Below the pieces are notes generated by a model. That model made no database searches, was not told the DNA's origin, and was given only the letters and a program-made list of their open reading frames with translations. Shown in pieces: positions 48,954 through 57,733 of a DNA stretch of 64,000 nt. Each line of letters starts with the position of its first letter. The first letter of the stretch is position 1. A program made the position numbers and the translations under genes. Origin of the DNA: Rhizobium leguminosarum (GTDB lineage: Bacteria; Pseudomonadota; Alphaproteobacteria; Rhizobiales; Rhizobiaceae); NCBI RefSeq assembly GCF_017876795.1, contig NZ_JAGIOR010000001.1, positions 1,188,501 through 1,252,500 of the forward strand, read 5' to 3'.

Positions 48954-50509
48954 CGTTTCAACTTGAGACCGACGCCGGCTCGCAATTGCTGCGAATCGGT
49001 GCCTTCCTTGCGCGTTGTCAGCTCGTAGCCGAGCGTGCTGGTCAAATCGAGATATCGGCTGATGTTCCAGGTCAGACCGGTCGCGGCGGTATAGACGAGC
49101 TCGTCATTGATGGTGCTATCGCTGGGATAATCGCGCCACGTTACCCCGCCGATCATCGTCCCGACCAGATTGTCGCGCAGCTGATGGCTGACCGTCGTCG
49201 TCAGCGCATGCGAGACGTAGCCGCTTTCGCCCGCCGTGGTCGAGGGCTGGATGCTCGTCTGCAGGTCGAGATTGACATCGGTGCCGCGGATCGGCGACCA
49301 GAGCAGGCTCGCATCGAGTGTAGCGGTATCGATCGAGGACAGGCGGCTGTCTTCGAAATTCGCCATCTCGTAGCCGACACCGACTTCACCCTTCAGCTTT
49401 TCGCCGAGGTCGACCTCGACGCCTGCCTTGGCGCCATAGGCATGGCCGGAACGCTCGTAACCGGTGGAATCGCGCGTCTCGTCATAGACACTCCGGCCGA
49501 TCGTCGCCTCGATGAAGGGAATGAGCGCCGGAGACAGCTCGTAGCCGACGCGGCCGCGCAGCGTACCCGCCGTCTGGTTGCGGTCGCTGAGGTCGACGGT
49601 CGTGCCGTTCGCAAGCGTGGCATCCGAATAGATCGAGCGGGTCAGAGCCAGTGCCGTCGTACCGCGGAGGATGCCGAAATCGCGTTGGACGGAGGCGCCA
49701 GCCGAAAATTCCTGTACGTCCGACTGCTGTGCAGCGCCGGCGATGGCATCGGGATCGTCCGTATCCTCGCGGTAGAAATTGTAACCGGCGGTGAGGTGAG
49801 CGGTCGTATCGTCGGGAAGATCCAGCCTGAGGTCGCCGTTGACTTTGAAGGAAGGCTGCTCCTCGCCCTCGCCGCTGATATTCTGCTGCCAGGCGCCTTC
49901 CGAAGTTACGGTCAGCTGATGCCGGCCCCAGTCGGAGGTCAGGGTCGCGGCTGCATCGGTTTCGAGGAAGGCGCGCTGTTGCCTGGTGTTGCCATCCTTG
50001 GTGGTCTCGGTGTTGATGCTCTGGGTGACGCTCGGGCGGAGCACGAACGTGCCGATCGGAATGCCCGGCGTTTCCGCCGTCGAGGCACTTACGGCAGTCC
50101 TGCGGCGCGGCAGCGTTTCGTCGATCGGCGCTTCTCGGGTATTCAGCCGGCGGATGTCGTCGTCGAGGATGGAGCCGGTAATGTCGTCGCCGGCCTGCGC
50201 ATCCGGTATCGCCGGCCTCTGCGAGGCGTCGTCCGCGTTCGCGGACGTGCCGTTTGACGCAGGCGTGGCGGTATCGTCGGTCTCGTCATCAAAACCGGCG
50301 GCTGCGTTGTTCGCGGTGCGATAGTCCGAAGAGGCCGCCGAGCGGCTGTTTGACGTGCCTGCCAACTGCGGCGAGGCGGACTGTGCAAAGGCCGCCTGAC
50401 CGAGCAACAGACTGCCGAACGCGGCAAACGAGACGGCACGGCTCATGGCGCGGAGCGGCGTCACACTGCTCGTCTGTTTCGGCTGGCCCATGCAATTCGC
50501 GCCTGACAT
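48950..50509 (-). CDS. Outer-membrane beta-barrel protein
   Basis: A 519-residue protein with a signal region (VSFAAFGSLLLGQAAFAQ), an Ala/Ser/Asp-rich stretch to about residue 140 and a C-terminal ~370-residue region of alternating polar/aromatic strands. These strands are typical of the BBP2-type (DUF3722-like) beta barrels. Family members are often uncharacterised outer-membrane proteins. Two ATGs (50509 and 50491) could start it; neither has a clear ribosome site. Its final residues (LKLKR) and stop lie inside a palindromic repeat. It is convergent with galU and divergent from kdsD. The function is unknown; export to the outer membrane is likely. Confidence 0.75.
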   Translation of the reverse strand: MSGANCMGQPKQTSSVTPLRAMSRAVSFAAFGSLLLGQAAFAQSASPQLAGTSNSRSAASSDYRTANNAAAGFDDETDDTATPASNGTSANADDASQRPAIPDAQAGDDITGSILDDDIRRLNTREAPIDETLPRRRTAVSASTAETPGIPIGTFVLRPSVTQSINTETTKDGNTRQQRAFLETDAAATLTSDWGRHQLTVTSEGAWQQNISGEGEEQPSFKVNGDLRLDLPDDTTAHLTAGYNFYREDTDDPDAIAGAAQQSDVQEFSAGASVQRDFGILRGTTALALTRSIYSDATLANGTTVDLSDRNQTAGTLRGRVGYELSPALIPFIEATIGRSVYDETRDSTGYERSGHAYGAKAGVEVDLGEKLKGEVGVGYEMANFEDSRLSSIDTATLDASLLWSPIRGTDVNLDLQTSIQPSTTAGESGYVSHALTTTVSHQLRDNLVGTMIGGVTWRDYPSDSTINDELVYTAATGLTWNISRYLDLTSTLGYELTTRKEGTDSQQLRAGVGLKLKR

Positions 50510-50634
50510 GCTTTCGGTTCTTACCCAAAGGTAAAGCCTCGTGGTTAATCATTCGTTGCCGGCGGCGGGCGCTGTTCACATTTCGGAAAGAGTGCGGGGT
50601 GGACTTGGAAAGTGAAAAGGTCTAACGCAATTTC

Positions 50635-51630
50635 ATGAACAGAAGCGCGATAAACCTCGTTGAAAACAGCGTGCTCGAATCGGCAAAACGCACGATAGAG
50701 ACCGAAAGACGCGGTCTTGAAGCACTCGAGCAGGCCTTTGACAACGGATTGGCCGGTCCTTTCACGCGCGCCATCGAAACGATCGGCGACATCTCCGGCC
50801 GCGTCATCGTCACCGGCGTCGGCAAAAGCGGGCATATCGGCGCCAAGCTCGCGGCGACGTTCGCTTCAACGGGAACACCTGCCTTTTTTGTACATGCGGC
50901 GGAGGCCAATCACGGCGACCTCGGCATGATCGCGCGCGACGACGTCGTGTTGGCGATTTCCAAAGGCGGCGAGAGTGCTGAGCTCAAGAGCATTATTTCC
51001 TTCACGCGGCGCTTCTCCATTCCGCTGATTGCGATCACCTGCAGCGAGCGTTCCTCGCTTGCAACAGCCGCCGATATCGTCCTTCTCGTGCCGAATGAGC
51101 AGGAGGCCTGCCCGAATGGGCTGGCGCCGACGACCTCGACGCTGATGCAGCTTGCGATGGGTGATGCGCTGGCGGTGGCGCTGTTGGAAGCGCGCGGCTT
51201 TACCGCCACGGATTTCCACGTGTTCCATCCCGGCGGCAAGCTGGGGGCGAGCCTGATGCACGTCGCCGATATCATGCATACCGGCGAGCGGCTGCCGCTC
51301 GTTGCCAAGGGCACACCGGTGCCGGAGGCGATCACGGTGCTGTCGCGCAAGCATTTCGGCTGCGTCGGCGTGCTTGACGAGGATGGGCGGCTCTGCGGCA
51401 TCGTCACCGAAGGCGACATGGCGCGCAACCTGACCCGCAATCTCTCCGAACTTGCGGTCGACGACATCATGACGCGGACGCCGAAAACGGTGAAGTCGAC
51501 GGTGCTGGCGACCGCTGCCCTCGCGCTGCTCAACCAGCATCACATCGGCGCGCTGATCGTCACCGACGACGACCGCCGGCCGGTCGGACTGGTGCATTTC
51601 CACGACCTGCTGCGGATCGGCGTCGCCTGA
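50635..51630 (+). CDS. kdsD: Arabinose-5-phosphate isomerase, KpsF/GutQ family
   Basis: Converts ribulose-5-phosphate to arabinose-5-phosphate, the first step to KDO of lipopolysaccharide. The SIS domain (about 40-180) contains VIVTGVGKSGHIGAKLAATFASTGTPAFF and EANHGDLGMIARDDVVLAISKGGESAEL, the family signature. Two CBS domains (about 205-265 and 275-330) end the 331-residue protein. The ATG at 50635 has only a weak purine-rich site. It is divergent from the barrel protein and followed 14 bases later by the convergent NfeD gene. Whether it belongs to a KDO cluster cannot be seen. Confidence 0.93.
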   Translation: MNRSAINLVENSVLESAKRTIETERRGLEALEQAFDNGLAGPFTRAIETIGDISGRVIVTGVGKSGHIGAKLAATFASTGTPAFFVHAAEANHGDLGMIARDDVVLAISKGGESAELKSIISFTRRFSIPLIAITCSERSSLATAADIVLLVPNEQEACPNGLAPTTSTLMQLAMGDALAVALLEARGFTATDFHVFHPGGKLGASLMHVADIMHTGERLPLVAKGTPVPEAITVLSRKHFGCVGVLDEDGRLCGIVTEGDMARNLTRNLSELAVDDIMTRTPKTVKSTVLATAALALLNQHHIGALIVTDDDRRPVGLVHFHDLLRIGVA

Positions 51631-51644
51631 TCAGATTCTTTCGA

Positions 51645-52100
51645 TCAGACTGGCTCGACCGTCAGGTCGCGGCCGTTGCTCGAAACTACCTTCACCTGCG
51701 TTCCCGCCGGCAAGTCCGGTCCCATCACCTGCCACAGCGTATCGTCGAGGCGGATGCGGCCGCGGCCCTCGCGGATCGGTTCGTGCAGCGTCGCCGTGCG
51801 GCCGACGAGGCTCGCGCCGCGCTGATTGAGGAAGGGCTCGTCGGTCGTGGAATTGCGTAGCGTCAGCCGGCGGCCGGCGAACGTCGTGGCTACGGCGAGC
51901 AGCGCAAAAAGGATCGCCTGCAGCTCCCAGACCCAGAAGGCGCTGTCCCAAAAGAGCAACGACAGCGCGCCGACGATCAAGGCGGCAAGGCCGATCCAGA
52001 CCAGGAAGAAGCCGGGTACGATCATTTCCGCGGCAAGCAGCACAAGGCCTGCGACCCACCAACTCCACGGACCAAGTTCGGCGACGATCCTCGCCAGCAT
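51645..52100 (-). CDS. NfeD-like membrane protein
   Basis: A 151-residue protein with three or four hydrophobic helices (for example WWVAGLVLLAAEMIVPGFFLVWIGLAAL) and a C-terminal OB-fold-like part (ASLVGRTATLHEPIREGRGRIRLDDTLWQV...). This is the short NfeD-type partner of SPFH proteins, thought to assist in their membrane assembly. It starts three bases after the SPFH stop, with its AGGAG ribosome site inside the end of that gene, so the two are translated together. Its exact role is unknown even in studied members. Confidence 0.88.
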   Translation of the reverse strand: MLARIVAELGPWSWWVAGLVLLAAEMIVPGFFLVWIGLAALIVGALSLLFWDSAFWVWELQAILFALLAVATTFAGRRLTLRNSTTDEPFLNQRGASLVGRTATLHEPIREGRGRIRLDDTLWQVMGPDLPAGTQVKVVSSNGRDLTVEPV

Positions 52101-52103
52101 GGC

Positions 52104-53141
52104 TTATCGCTCCTGATCGGGATTGAAAGGATTGGGGGTCGACGGATTGATCGGTGGCGTCGAGCGCGCCGGTGCCGGGCGGGGACGCGGCAGGGGTGGC
52201 GGCGTTGCCGGGTTGTTGCCGGCATCGCCGAAGACTTCGCGGGCAATGGCGCCGATGCCGCCGAGCGAGCTGAGGATGGAAGAGGCTTCCATCGGCATCA
52301 TCACGATCTTGGAATTGGGTGCCGAGCCGATCGAGGTGAGCGCCTCGGTGTATTTCTGCGCAACGAAATAGTTGATCGCCTGAATGTCGCCGGCGGCAAT
52401 TGCTTCGGAGACCATCTTCGTCGCCTTGGCTTCGGCCTCGGCCAGGCGTTCGCGGGCTTCAGCATTGCGGAAGGCGGCCTCGCGCTGGCCTTCGGCTTGG
52501 AGAATGGCCGATTGCTTGGCGCCTTCGGCCCTGAGGATCTGCGCGTTGCGCGAGCCTTCGGCTTCCAGCACCTGGGCGCGCTTCTCGCGCTCGGCCTTCA
52601 TCTGGCGGGCCATCGCATCGACGAGGTCGCGCGGCGGCTGGATGTCCTTGATCTCGACGCGGGTGACCTTGATGCCCCAGGGCTGCACGGCCTCGTCGAC
52701 GACGCGCAGCAGCCGGTCGTTGATCGCATCGCGGTTGGAGAGCAGTTCGTCGAGATCCATCGAGCCCATGACCGAGCGAATATTGGTCATGGTGAGATTG
52801 AGGATGGCGTTTTCGAGGTTGGCAACCTGATAGGCGGCCTGGGCGGCGTTCAGCACTTGATAGAAGGAGACGGCATCGGCCGCGATCGAGGCATTGTCCT
52901 TGGTGATCACCTCCTGGGTCGGCACGTTCAGCACCTGCTCCATCACGTTCATCCGGGCGCCGACACGCTCGATGAAGGGCGTGATGAGGTTAAGGCCTGG
53001 CTCCAGCGTGCGGGTGTAGCGGCCGAAGCGCTCGATTGTGTAGCGGTAGCCCTGCGGCACGGTCTTGATCCCGGCAAAGAGCACCAGGATGACGAAGATG
53101 ACCAGCACGATCACGACGATGTCGAAGCCGCCGAACAGCAT
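52104..53141 (-). CDS. SPFH-domain (stomatin/paraslipin-like) membrane protein
   Basis: A 345-residue protein. An N-terminal hairpin of hydrophobic residues ([20 protein letters not shown]) anchors it. The SPFH/Band7 domain (about 25-200) includes [24 protein letters not shown] and [24 protein letters not shown] helical coiled-coil region rich in Ala/Glu ([27 protein letters not shown]) follows, then a Pro-rich tail. It resembles E. coli QmcA and is thought to organise membrane protein complexes or proteolysis. It is the first gene of a pair with NfeD. The ATG follows AGGAGG. Substrates are unknown. Confidence 0.92.
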   Translation of the reverse strand: MLFGGFDIVVIVLVIFVILVLFAGIKTVPQGYRYTIERFGRYTRTLEPGLNLITPFIERVGARMNVMEQVLNVPTQEVITKDNASIAADAVSFYQVLNAAQAAYQVANLENAILNLTMTNIRSVMGSMDLDELLSNRDAINDRLLRVVDEAVQPWGIKVTRVEIKDIQPPRDLVDAMARQMKAEREKRAQVLEAEGSRNAQILRAEGAKQSAILQAEGQREAAFRNAEARERLAEAEAKATKMVSEAIAAGDIQAINYFVAQKYTEALTSIGSAPNSKIVMMPMEASSILSSLGGIGAIAREVFGDAGNNPATPPPLPRPRPAPARSTPPINPSTPNPFNPDQER

Positions 53142-53243
53142 GAAAAATTCCTCCTATCGGCGCATGCATGCGCGCCTCACAACTGATGTGGTGAGGTAGC
53201 ATGTTCTTTGCGAGGAAGAAATGACCCACGGATGCCCCACCTC

Positions 53244-53516
53244 TAGAGCCTTTCCTGGTCAGATTGAATCATTCTGTTGGCTCAAACGGAGTCGGATGGT
53301 CGACCGGCTGGCGCGCGTCGTAGCCCAGTTCTACGGCCAAGCCGGCCGGTCGAGCAGGCGGCCCGTTTCAGCCAACCCGAAGGGCCGGGCATCTTTCCGC
53401 CAGGATCAGAGGCGATCGGCTCGGACGTACCAAGGGGTATGCCCGTCGCCAATCGCCTCTGCCCTGACGAAAACCTGCTCCGGCAGAATGCTTCAATCTG
53501 ACCAGGAAAGGCTCTA
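53244..53516. mobile_element. 273-bp MITE-like element with 33-bp inverted ends
   Basis: The ends TAGAGCCTTTCCTGGTCAGA... (53244-53276) and its reverse complement (53484-53516) match in 32 of 33 bases. Inside lie two hairpins. One is TTGGCTCAAACGG (53277-53289) against CCGTTTCAGCCAA (53363-53375), one mismatch, with a smaller CGACCGG/CCGGTCG stem within it. The other is CAGAGGCGAT (53407-53416) against ATCGCCTCTG (53452-53461). It has no open frame of its own and is flanked by CTAG/CTAG ends. It fits a miniature inverted-repeat transposable element, possibly of the TA-targeting IS630/Tc1 group. Confidence 0.7.
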
Positions 53517-53561
53517 GGAAAAGAAGGATAAGTCCCGGCAGATTTTTCAGGGAATGATCTC

Positions 53562-54596
53562 TCAGACCCAGCCCTGCAATTCGCGGCGGACGACCTTTTC
53601 CAGCACCTTCATGCCGTCCTCGCCGTCGTTGAGGCAGGGGATATGCGCAAACTTCTCGCCACCGTTCTCATGGAAGGAATGGGCAGCCTGTTCGGCGATC
53701 TCCTCCAGCGTCTCCAGACAGTCGGAGACGAAGCCGGGATTGATGACGGCGATGCGCTTGACGCCGTCCTTTGCAAGCTTCTCCACTGTCTTGTCTGTAT
53801 AGGGCTGCAGCCATTCCTCCGGCCCGAAGCGGGACTGGAAGGTGACCATGAAGTTTTCCTTGGTGAGCCCGAGCCGCTCGCGCAGCAGCCGGCCGGTCTT
53901 CTGGCACTGACAGCAATAGGGATCGCCCTGCTTGAAATAAGACATCGGAATGCCGTGGAAGGAGGCGAGCAGCATTTCGGGCTTCCAGTCGAGCGTCGAA
54001 AGATGCCGTTCGACAGACTTTGCGAGCGCCTCGATATAGGCCTCGTCGTCGTGATAGGCGGGCACGGTGCGCAGTGCCGGCTGCCAGCGCATCGAGAGCA
54101 GCTTCTGGAAGGCCTTGTCGTTGACCGTGGCGGTCGTTGCCGCCGCATATTGCGGATAGAGCGGGAAGAGCAGGATGCGGTCGCAGCCCTCTTGCTTCAG
54201 CGCCTCGATGCGCGAAGCGATCGACGGGGTGCCGTAGCGCATCGCCCAGTCGACCTTGATGTTATCAAGATCCTTCAGGCGCCCGGTCATCAGCTCCGAC
54301 TGGTTGCGCGTGTAGGTGCGGAGATAACTTTCATTCTTCTCCTTGTTCCAGATCAGCTCATAGGCCTTGCCGACTTTCTGTGGGCGGGTGTTGAGCACGA
54401 TGCCGAACAGGATCGGGTACCACTTCCAGGGCGACCATTCGATGACGCGGCGATCGGTCAGGAATTCCCTGAGATAGCGGCGCATCGAGGTATAATCTGT
54501 GCCGTCGGGCGTGCCGAGATTGACCAGAAGGACACCCACCTTGCCTGATTTGACGGACGGATGGTCCGCCGGGCGGTGTGAAAGATCTGTTGTCAT
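53562..54596 (-). CDS. hemH: Ferrochelatase
   Basis: Inserts iron into protoporphyrin IX, the last step of heme synthesis. The 344-residue protein has GKVGVLLVNLGTPDGTDYTSMRRYLREFL, the NPGFVSDCLETLEEI block (with its Glu) and the catalytic-His motif ASFHGIPMSYFKQGDPYCCQCQKT. The cysteines of that loop (YCCQC) may hold an iron-sulfur centre, as in some ferrochelatases. The ATG at 54596 begins the usual N-terminus; 53 upstream codons in frame are non-coding in appearance. Heme matters for symbiotic cytochromes. The gene runs on the same strand as the 5'-nucleotidase gene but is separated from it by a terminator. Confidence 0.96.
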   Translation of the reverse strand: MTTDLSHRPADHPSVKSGKVGVLLVNLGTPDGTDYTSMRRYLREFLTDRRVIEWSPWKWYPILFGIVLNTRPQKVGKAYELIWNKEKNESYLRTYTRNQSELMTGRLKDLDNIKVDWAMRYGTPSIASRIEALKQEGCDRILLFPLYPQYAAATTATVNDKAFQKLLSMRWQPALRTVPAYHDDEAYIEALAKSVERHLSTLDWKPEMLLASFHGIPMSYFKQGDPYCCQCQKTGRLLRERLGLTKENFMVTFQSRFGPEEWLQPYTDKTVEKLAKDGVKRIAVINPGFVSDCLETLEEIAEQAAHSFHENGGEKFAHIPCLNDGEDGMKVLEKVVRRELQGWV

Positions 54597-54670
54597 TTGG
54601 CCCCAACGCTCTCTTTTCCGTCTCGTCGGCTCATACGCAGCCTGGAGATCATGGTTCACCCTATAGAAAG

Positions 54671-54700
54671 AAAAACCGGCCCGGGAAACCCCGGACCGGT
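54671..54700 (-). terminator. Terminator of the 5'-nucleotidase gene
   Basis: Stem of ACCGG-CCGGG against CCCCGG-CCGGT with a short loop, followed on the minus strand by TTTTT. It lies about 24 bases past the stop. Confidence 0.85.
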
Positions 54701-54723
54701 CATGGCAATCGGGACAATTTGTC

Positions 54724-56670
54724 TTATTTTGCCGGAACTTCGATCTCTTTGCCAACCGTTAGGTGGCGCGGGTTCGGACTGCCGTTGGCCTCCGAAAGCT
54801 TCCGCCACAGCGTGCCGTCGCCATAGAAGGTCACTGCAAGATCCCAGAAGGTATCACCGGCGGCGATGACGTGGGTGGAAGGTGTCGTTGCGGCAGGTGT
54901 GGAGGCTGCCGGCGCCGGCGCTGGTTCCGTAGCAGGGGCGGGTGTTGCCGGGGCCGGTGCTGCCGGTGCCGCAGGGGCGGGCGCGGGTTCGGTGGTTGGC
55001 GCAGGGGCTGCCGGCGTTGCAGGTGCGGGAGAGGCCGGTTCGGCAGCCGGCGCCTGCGCCACAACCGCGCCCTTTTCGGTGACGCGGCCGTCGGTATAGG
55101 GCTTATAGGGTGAGTGGGCGCCCAGATACTCGGCGGTTACGTCGGCAAGATCCGGGCCAAAGTCATAGGCGTTCTTGCCTTCCTTGAAGATCGAATAGCC
55201 GTCGCCGCCCGCCCGCATGAAGTTGTTGGTGGCGACTTTGTAAGTCTTGGCCTGGTCGATCGGAGCGAAGTTGTCGGCCTCCTTCACCTGGACATCGCTG
55301 ACGCGGCTGCCGACAGGCTTCGACTGGTCGAAGGCGAATTTCAGGCCGGCGACCTGCGGGAAGCGGCCGGCTCCCTGATCGATCTGGCTGACGCCGTTTT
55401 CGAGCGCCTTGACGACATCTGCGCCGGTGGCCTCGAAAGTGGCGAGTGTATTCTGGAAAGGCAGGACGGTGATGACTTCGCCCTGGGTGACCTCGCCGCC
55501 GTCGATCGAGGCGCGCAGGCCGCCGCCGTTCTGGAAGGCGATAGCAACGCCCTGGTTCCTGGTGCGGTCGAGCATGGCATCAGCCACCAGATTGCCCATC
55601 GAGCATTCCTTGACGCGGCAGACCTTGCGGTCGCCGTCAATCGGGGCTTCGGAGGAGCCGATGACCTTCTTGCGCAGTTCCTCGATCGGTTTGGCCAGTT
55701 CAGCGATGCGGGCAACGACAACCGGATCGGGCGTAAAGGTCGAATCGATCAGGATCGGATCGCCCTTGGCATCCTTGACAACGCCGCTATCGTCGAAATT
55801 GACGACGAGATCGCCGAGATACTTGCTGTAGGAGGCGGCCTGGACGACCGGCACCTTGTAGCCGCCTGGATTGTCGACCATCGTCGGGTAGGGGCCTTCA
55901 GCCTTTGGATCGGTGTTGGAGAGCAGGCTATGGGAGTGGCCGCCGACAACGACATCGACATCCGGGATCTTGGCGATCAAAGCGAGATCGCGGGGGTAAC
56001 CCACATGGGTCAGGGCGATGATCTTGTTCACACCCTGGCCCTTCAGATCCTGAACGGCGGAGGTGATCGCCTGGACGTCATCGGCGATCGTGACATTCGG
56101 GCCGGGGGAGGAAAGTTCGGGCGTATCATTGGTGACGGCGCCGACGATGCCGATCTTCTGGCCGCCGACATCGAGCACCAGCGATGGCTTGATGCGGTCG
56201 CCGAGCTTGGAGGCGGCTGTCGCCTTGACGTTCGCCGTCACGACAGGGAACTGCACCTTGTCGAGGAAGGTCGCGAGCCCGTCCTCGCTATCGTCGAATT
56301 CATGGTTGCCGACGGTCATGGCGTCGAACTTCATCAGGTTGAGGAACTCGGCTTCGGCCGCGCCCTTATAGGTGGTGTAGAAGAGCGAGCCCTGGAAATT
56401 GTCGCCGGCATTCAGGAGAAGAACGTTTTTGCCTGATAGCGCCTGACGGCGCTGGTCGATCGCGACCTTCAGGCGAGCAGCACCCCCGAAGCATTCCTTC
56501 TTGCCTTCTTCCTCGGCCGAGCAGGTGGAGTCGAACTTGTTGATCGATTCGATGCGCGAGTGGAAATCATTAATATGAAGAATATTGAGTTCGTAATCCG
56601 CAAAGGCGGCGCCCGCGCTCAGCGCCAGCATGGACGCGGTCAAAAGACCGAAGCTGAAAGACTTCGTCAT
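54724..56670 (-). CDS. Secreted 5'-nucleotidase/metallophosphatase with C-terminal LysM domain
   Basis: A 648-residue exported protein. The signal peptide is MTKSFSFGLLTASMLALSAGAAFA. The metallophosphatase domain (about 25-280) shows LHINDFHSR, NAGDNFQGS, VGNHEFDDSEDGLATF and DVVVGGHSHSLL. The 5'-nucleotidase C-terminal domain (about 340-520) has GNLVADAMLD and NGGGLRASI and ends near YKVATNNFMRAGGDGY. A Pro/Ala-rich linker (about 545-600) leads to a LysM-like segment (HVIAAGDTFWDLAVTFYGDGTLWRKL...VGKEIEVP). LysM binds peptidoglycan, so the enzyme is probably held in the cell wall while hydrolysing extracytoplasmic nucleotides. The ATG follows AGGAG. It is a single gene. Confidence 0.9.
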   Translation of the reverse strand: MTKSFSFGLLTASMLALSAGAAFADYELNILHINDFHSRIESINKFDSTCSAEEEGKKECFGGAARLKVAIDQRRQALSGKNVLLLNAGDNFQGSLFYTTYKGAAEAEFLNLMKFDAMTVGNHEFDDSEDGLATFLDKVQFPVVTANVKATAASKLGDRIKPSLVLDVGGQKIGIVGAVTNDTPELSSPGPNVTIADDVQAITSAVQDLKGQGVNKIIALTHVGYPRDLALIAKIPDVDVVVGGHSHSLLSNTDPKAEGPYPTMVDNPGGYKVPVVQAASYSKYLGDLVVNFDDSGVVKDAKGDPILIDSTFTPDPVVVARIAELAKPIEELRKKVIGSSEAPIDGDRKVCRVKECSMGNLVADAMLDRTRNQGVAIAFQNGGGLRASIDGGEVTQGEVITVLPFQNTLATFEATGADVVKALENGVSQIDQGAGRFPQVAGLKFAFDQSKPVGSRVSDVQVKEADNFAPIDQAKTYKVATNNFMRAGGDGYSIFKEGKNAYDFGPDLADVTAEYLGAHSPYKPYTDGRVTEKGAVVAQAPAAEPASPAPATPAAPAPTTEPAPAPAAPAAPAPATPAPATEPAPAPAASTPAATTPSTHVIAAGDTFWDLAVTFYGDGTLWRKLSEANGSPNPRHLTVGKEIEVPAK

Positions 56671-56843
56671 CCCTGTTCTCCTGATTGAGGCGAGAGATCC
56701 CCCTGATCCTCGCCGATCCCTTCATAGTCCGCCGGGGCGGTTCCCGGCCTGCGGATGTTCCATCAGACGATGGGCGACCGCAAGACAAAGCTGGGCCAGG
56801 CCGGGCGCTTTCCAAGGGGGCAGGGCAAAAAAGCCGGGTCGAG

Positions 56844-57164
56844 CTATCTCAGGCATTCGCCGGCGGCGGCGTTTCGGTAGAGTTCGTGCACAGCCTCCGC
56901 AATATTCGGAACCGTAGCCAGCGCTATCATCAAACAGAGAAGGAAAACGAGGCGATGAAAGCTCCGGCCGGCCCGATAGGTAAGAAGCGCGCCGGCGCCG
57001 TAGATCAGGATTGCCGGCACGGCAAAGATCAGCACCTGCAGAGGCCCATCGCAATCGGGAGCGGCGATGCCCTGGGCACGATAAACATTGGCCGGCAAAA
57101 CGACCGCCAGCGCCGCAAGCGGAGTTGCGAGCAGCAGGACGAGGTAAAAAGCGAAGGCCCGCAC
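56844..57164 (-). CDS. Small membrane protein, unknown
   Basis: A 106-residue protein with three hydrophobic stretches (FAFYLVLLLATPLAALAVVLPA, VLIFAVPAILIYGAGALL and LVFLLCLMIALATVPNI). The N-terminal one could be a signal anchor. It contains a Cys in the periplasm-side loop (APDCDG) and another near the end (GECLR). I recognise no family. The start is a GTG (57164) without a good ribosome site; the first convincing ATG would remove most of the protein. It lies 25 bases after the stop of the Omp10-like gene and may be cotranscribed with it. Modest confidence that it is a gene. Confidence 0.55.
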   Translation of the reverse strand: MRAFAFYLVLLLATPLAALAVVLPANVYRAQGIAAPDCDGPLQVLIFAVPAILIYGAGALLTYRAGRSFHRLVFLLCLMIALATVPNIAEAVHELYRNAAAGECLR

Positions 57165-57189
57165 GGCGCTTAGCCTATCGCCTCATCTT

Positions 57190-57561
57190 TCAGCCGCGGC
57201 GGGAAAGCGTGAATTGCGAACCCGTTGCAGTAGTACAATTCAGTTGGCTTGATCCGATTAAGGCGCAGTTAACAAGGGAACTTGTTCTCTTGATATTCGA
57301 GTACAAATTTATCTGAATGATCCCGTCTGGGGTAGATGTATATGTCCCCGAGGCCATCTGTGTATTCGTTCCATCGTTCGTGCGGGTTACAAACTGTCCG
57401 CTGGTGAAGGTTGACATTAGGCCGTTTGCGTCTGCCCACGAACCTTCAACTGAATTTGCAACCGGCGCGGTTGCAACCGGCAGGCGGCGCGGCTCTGATG
57501 AAACGCAGGCGGCAAGAGCAGCCGCTGCACCGACAAGAACGAGACCAGTTCTGATTTTCAT
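57190..57561 (-). CDS. omp10: Omp10-like outer-membrane lipoprotein
   Basis: A 123-residue lipoprotein. The signal peptide ends in the lipobox LAAC (C19). The mature protein matches Brucella Omp10 as remembered across most of its length: the VEGSWADANGLMSTFTSGQFVTRT block and, at the end, LVNCALIGSSQLNCTTATGSQFTLSRRG, with its two cysteines. Omp10 is a small surface lipoprotein and antigen in Brucella; its function is unclear. The ATG at 57561 is chosen because it begins the lipoprotein signal; the frame extends upstream. It is in a small cluster with the membrane protein downstream. Confidence 0.88.
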   Translation of the reverse strand: MKIRTGLVLVGAAAALAACVSSEPRRLPVATAPVANSVEGSWADANGLMSTFTSGQFVTRTNDGTNTQMASGTYTSTPDGIIQINLYSNIKRTSSLVNCALIGSSQLNCTTATGSQFTLSRRG

Positions 57562-57685
57562 AAAGCTTCTCCCGGCGAATCGGCGCGGCGGAACACCCGC
57601 CAAGTTCGGGCAAAACATGGCGCGCGCCCGCCGTGAAGGCAAGCCTTGGCGGGGCGCCGGGCGGCATTTAGACAGCCGGCGTTAC

Positions 57686-57711
57686 AAAAATGCCCGCCTT
57701 GCGGCGGGCAT
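57686..57711 (-). terminator. Terminator of homospermidine synthase
   Basis: GCCCGCC-gcaa-GGCGGGC stem followed on the minus strand by ATTTTTG, 23 bases past the stop. Confidence 0.9.
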
Positions 57712-57733
57712 CTTCAGGGTCGCGCGAGCGATC

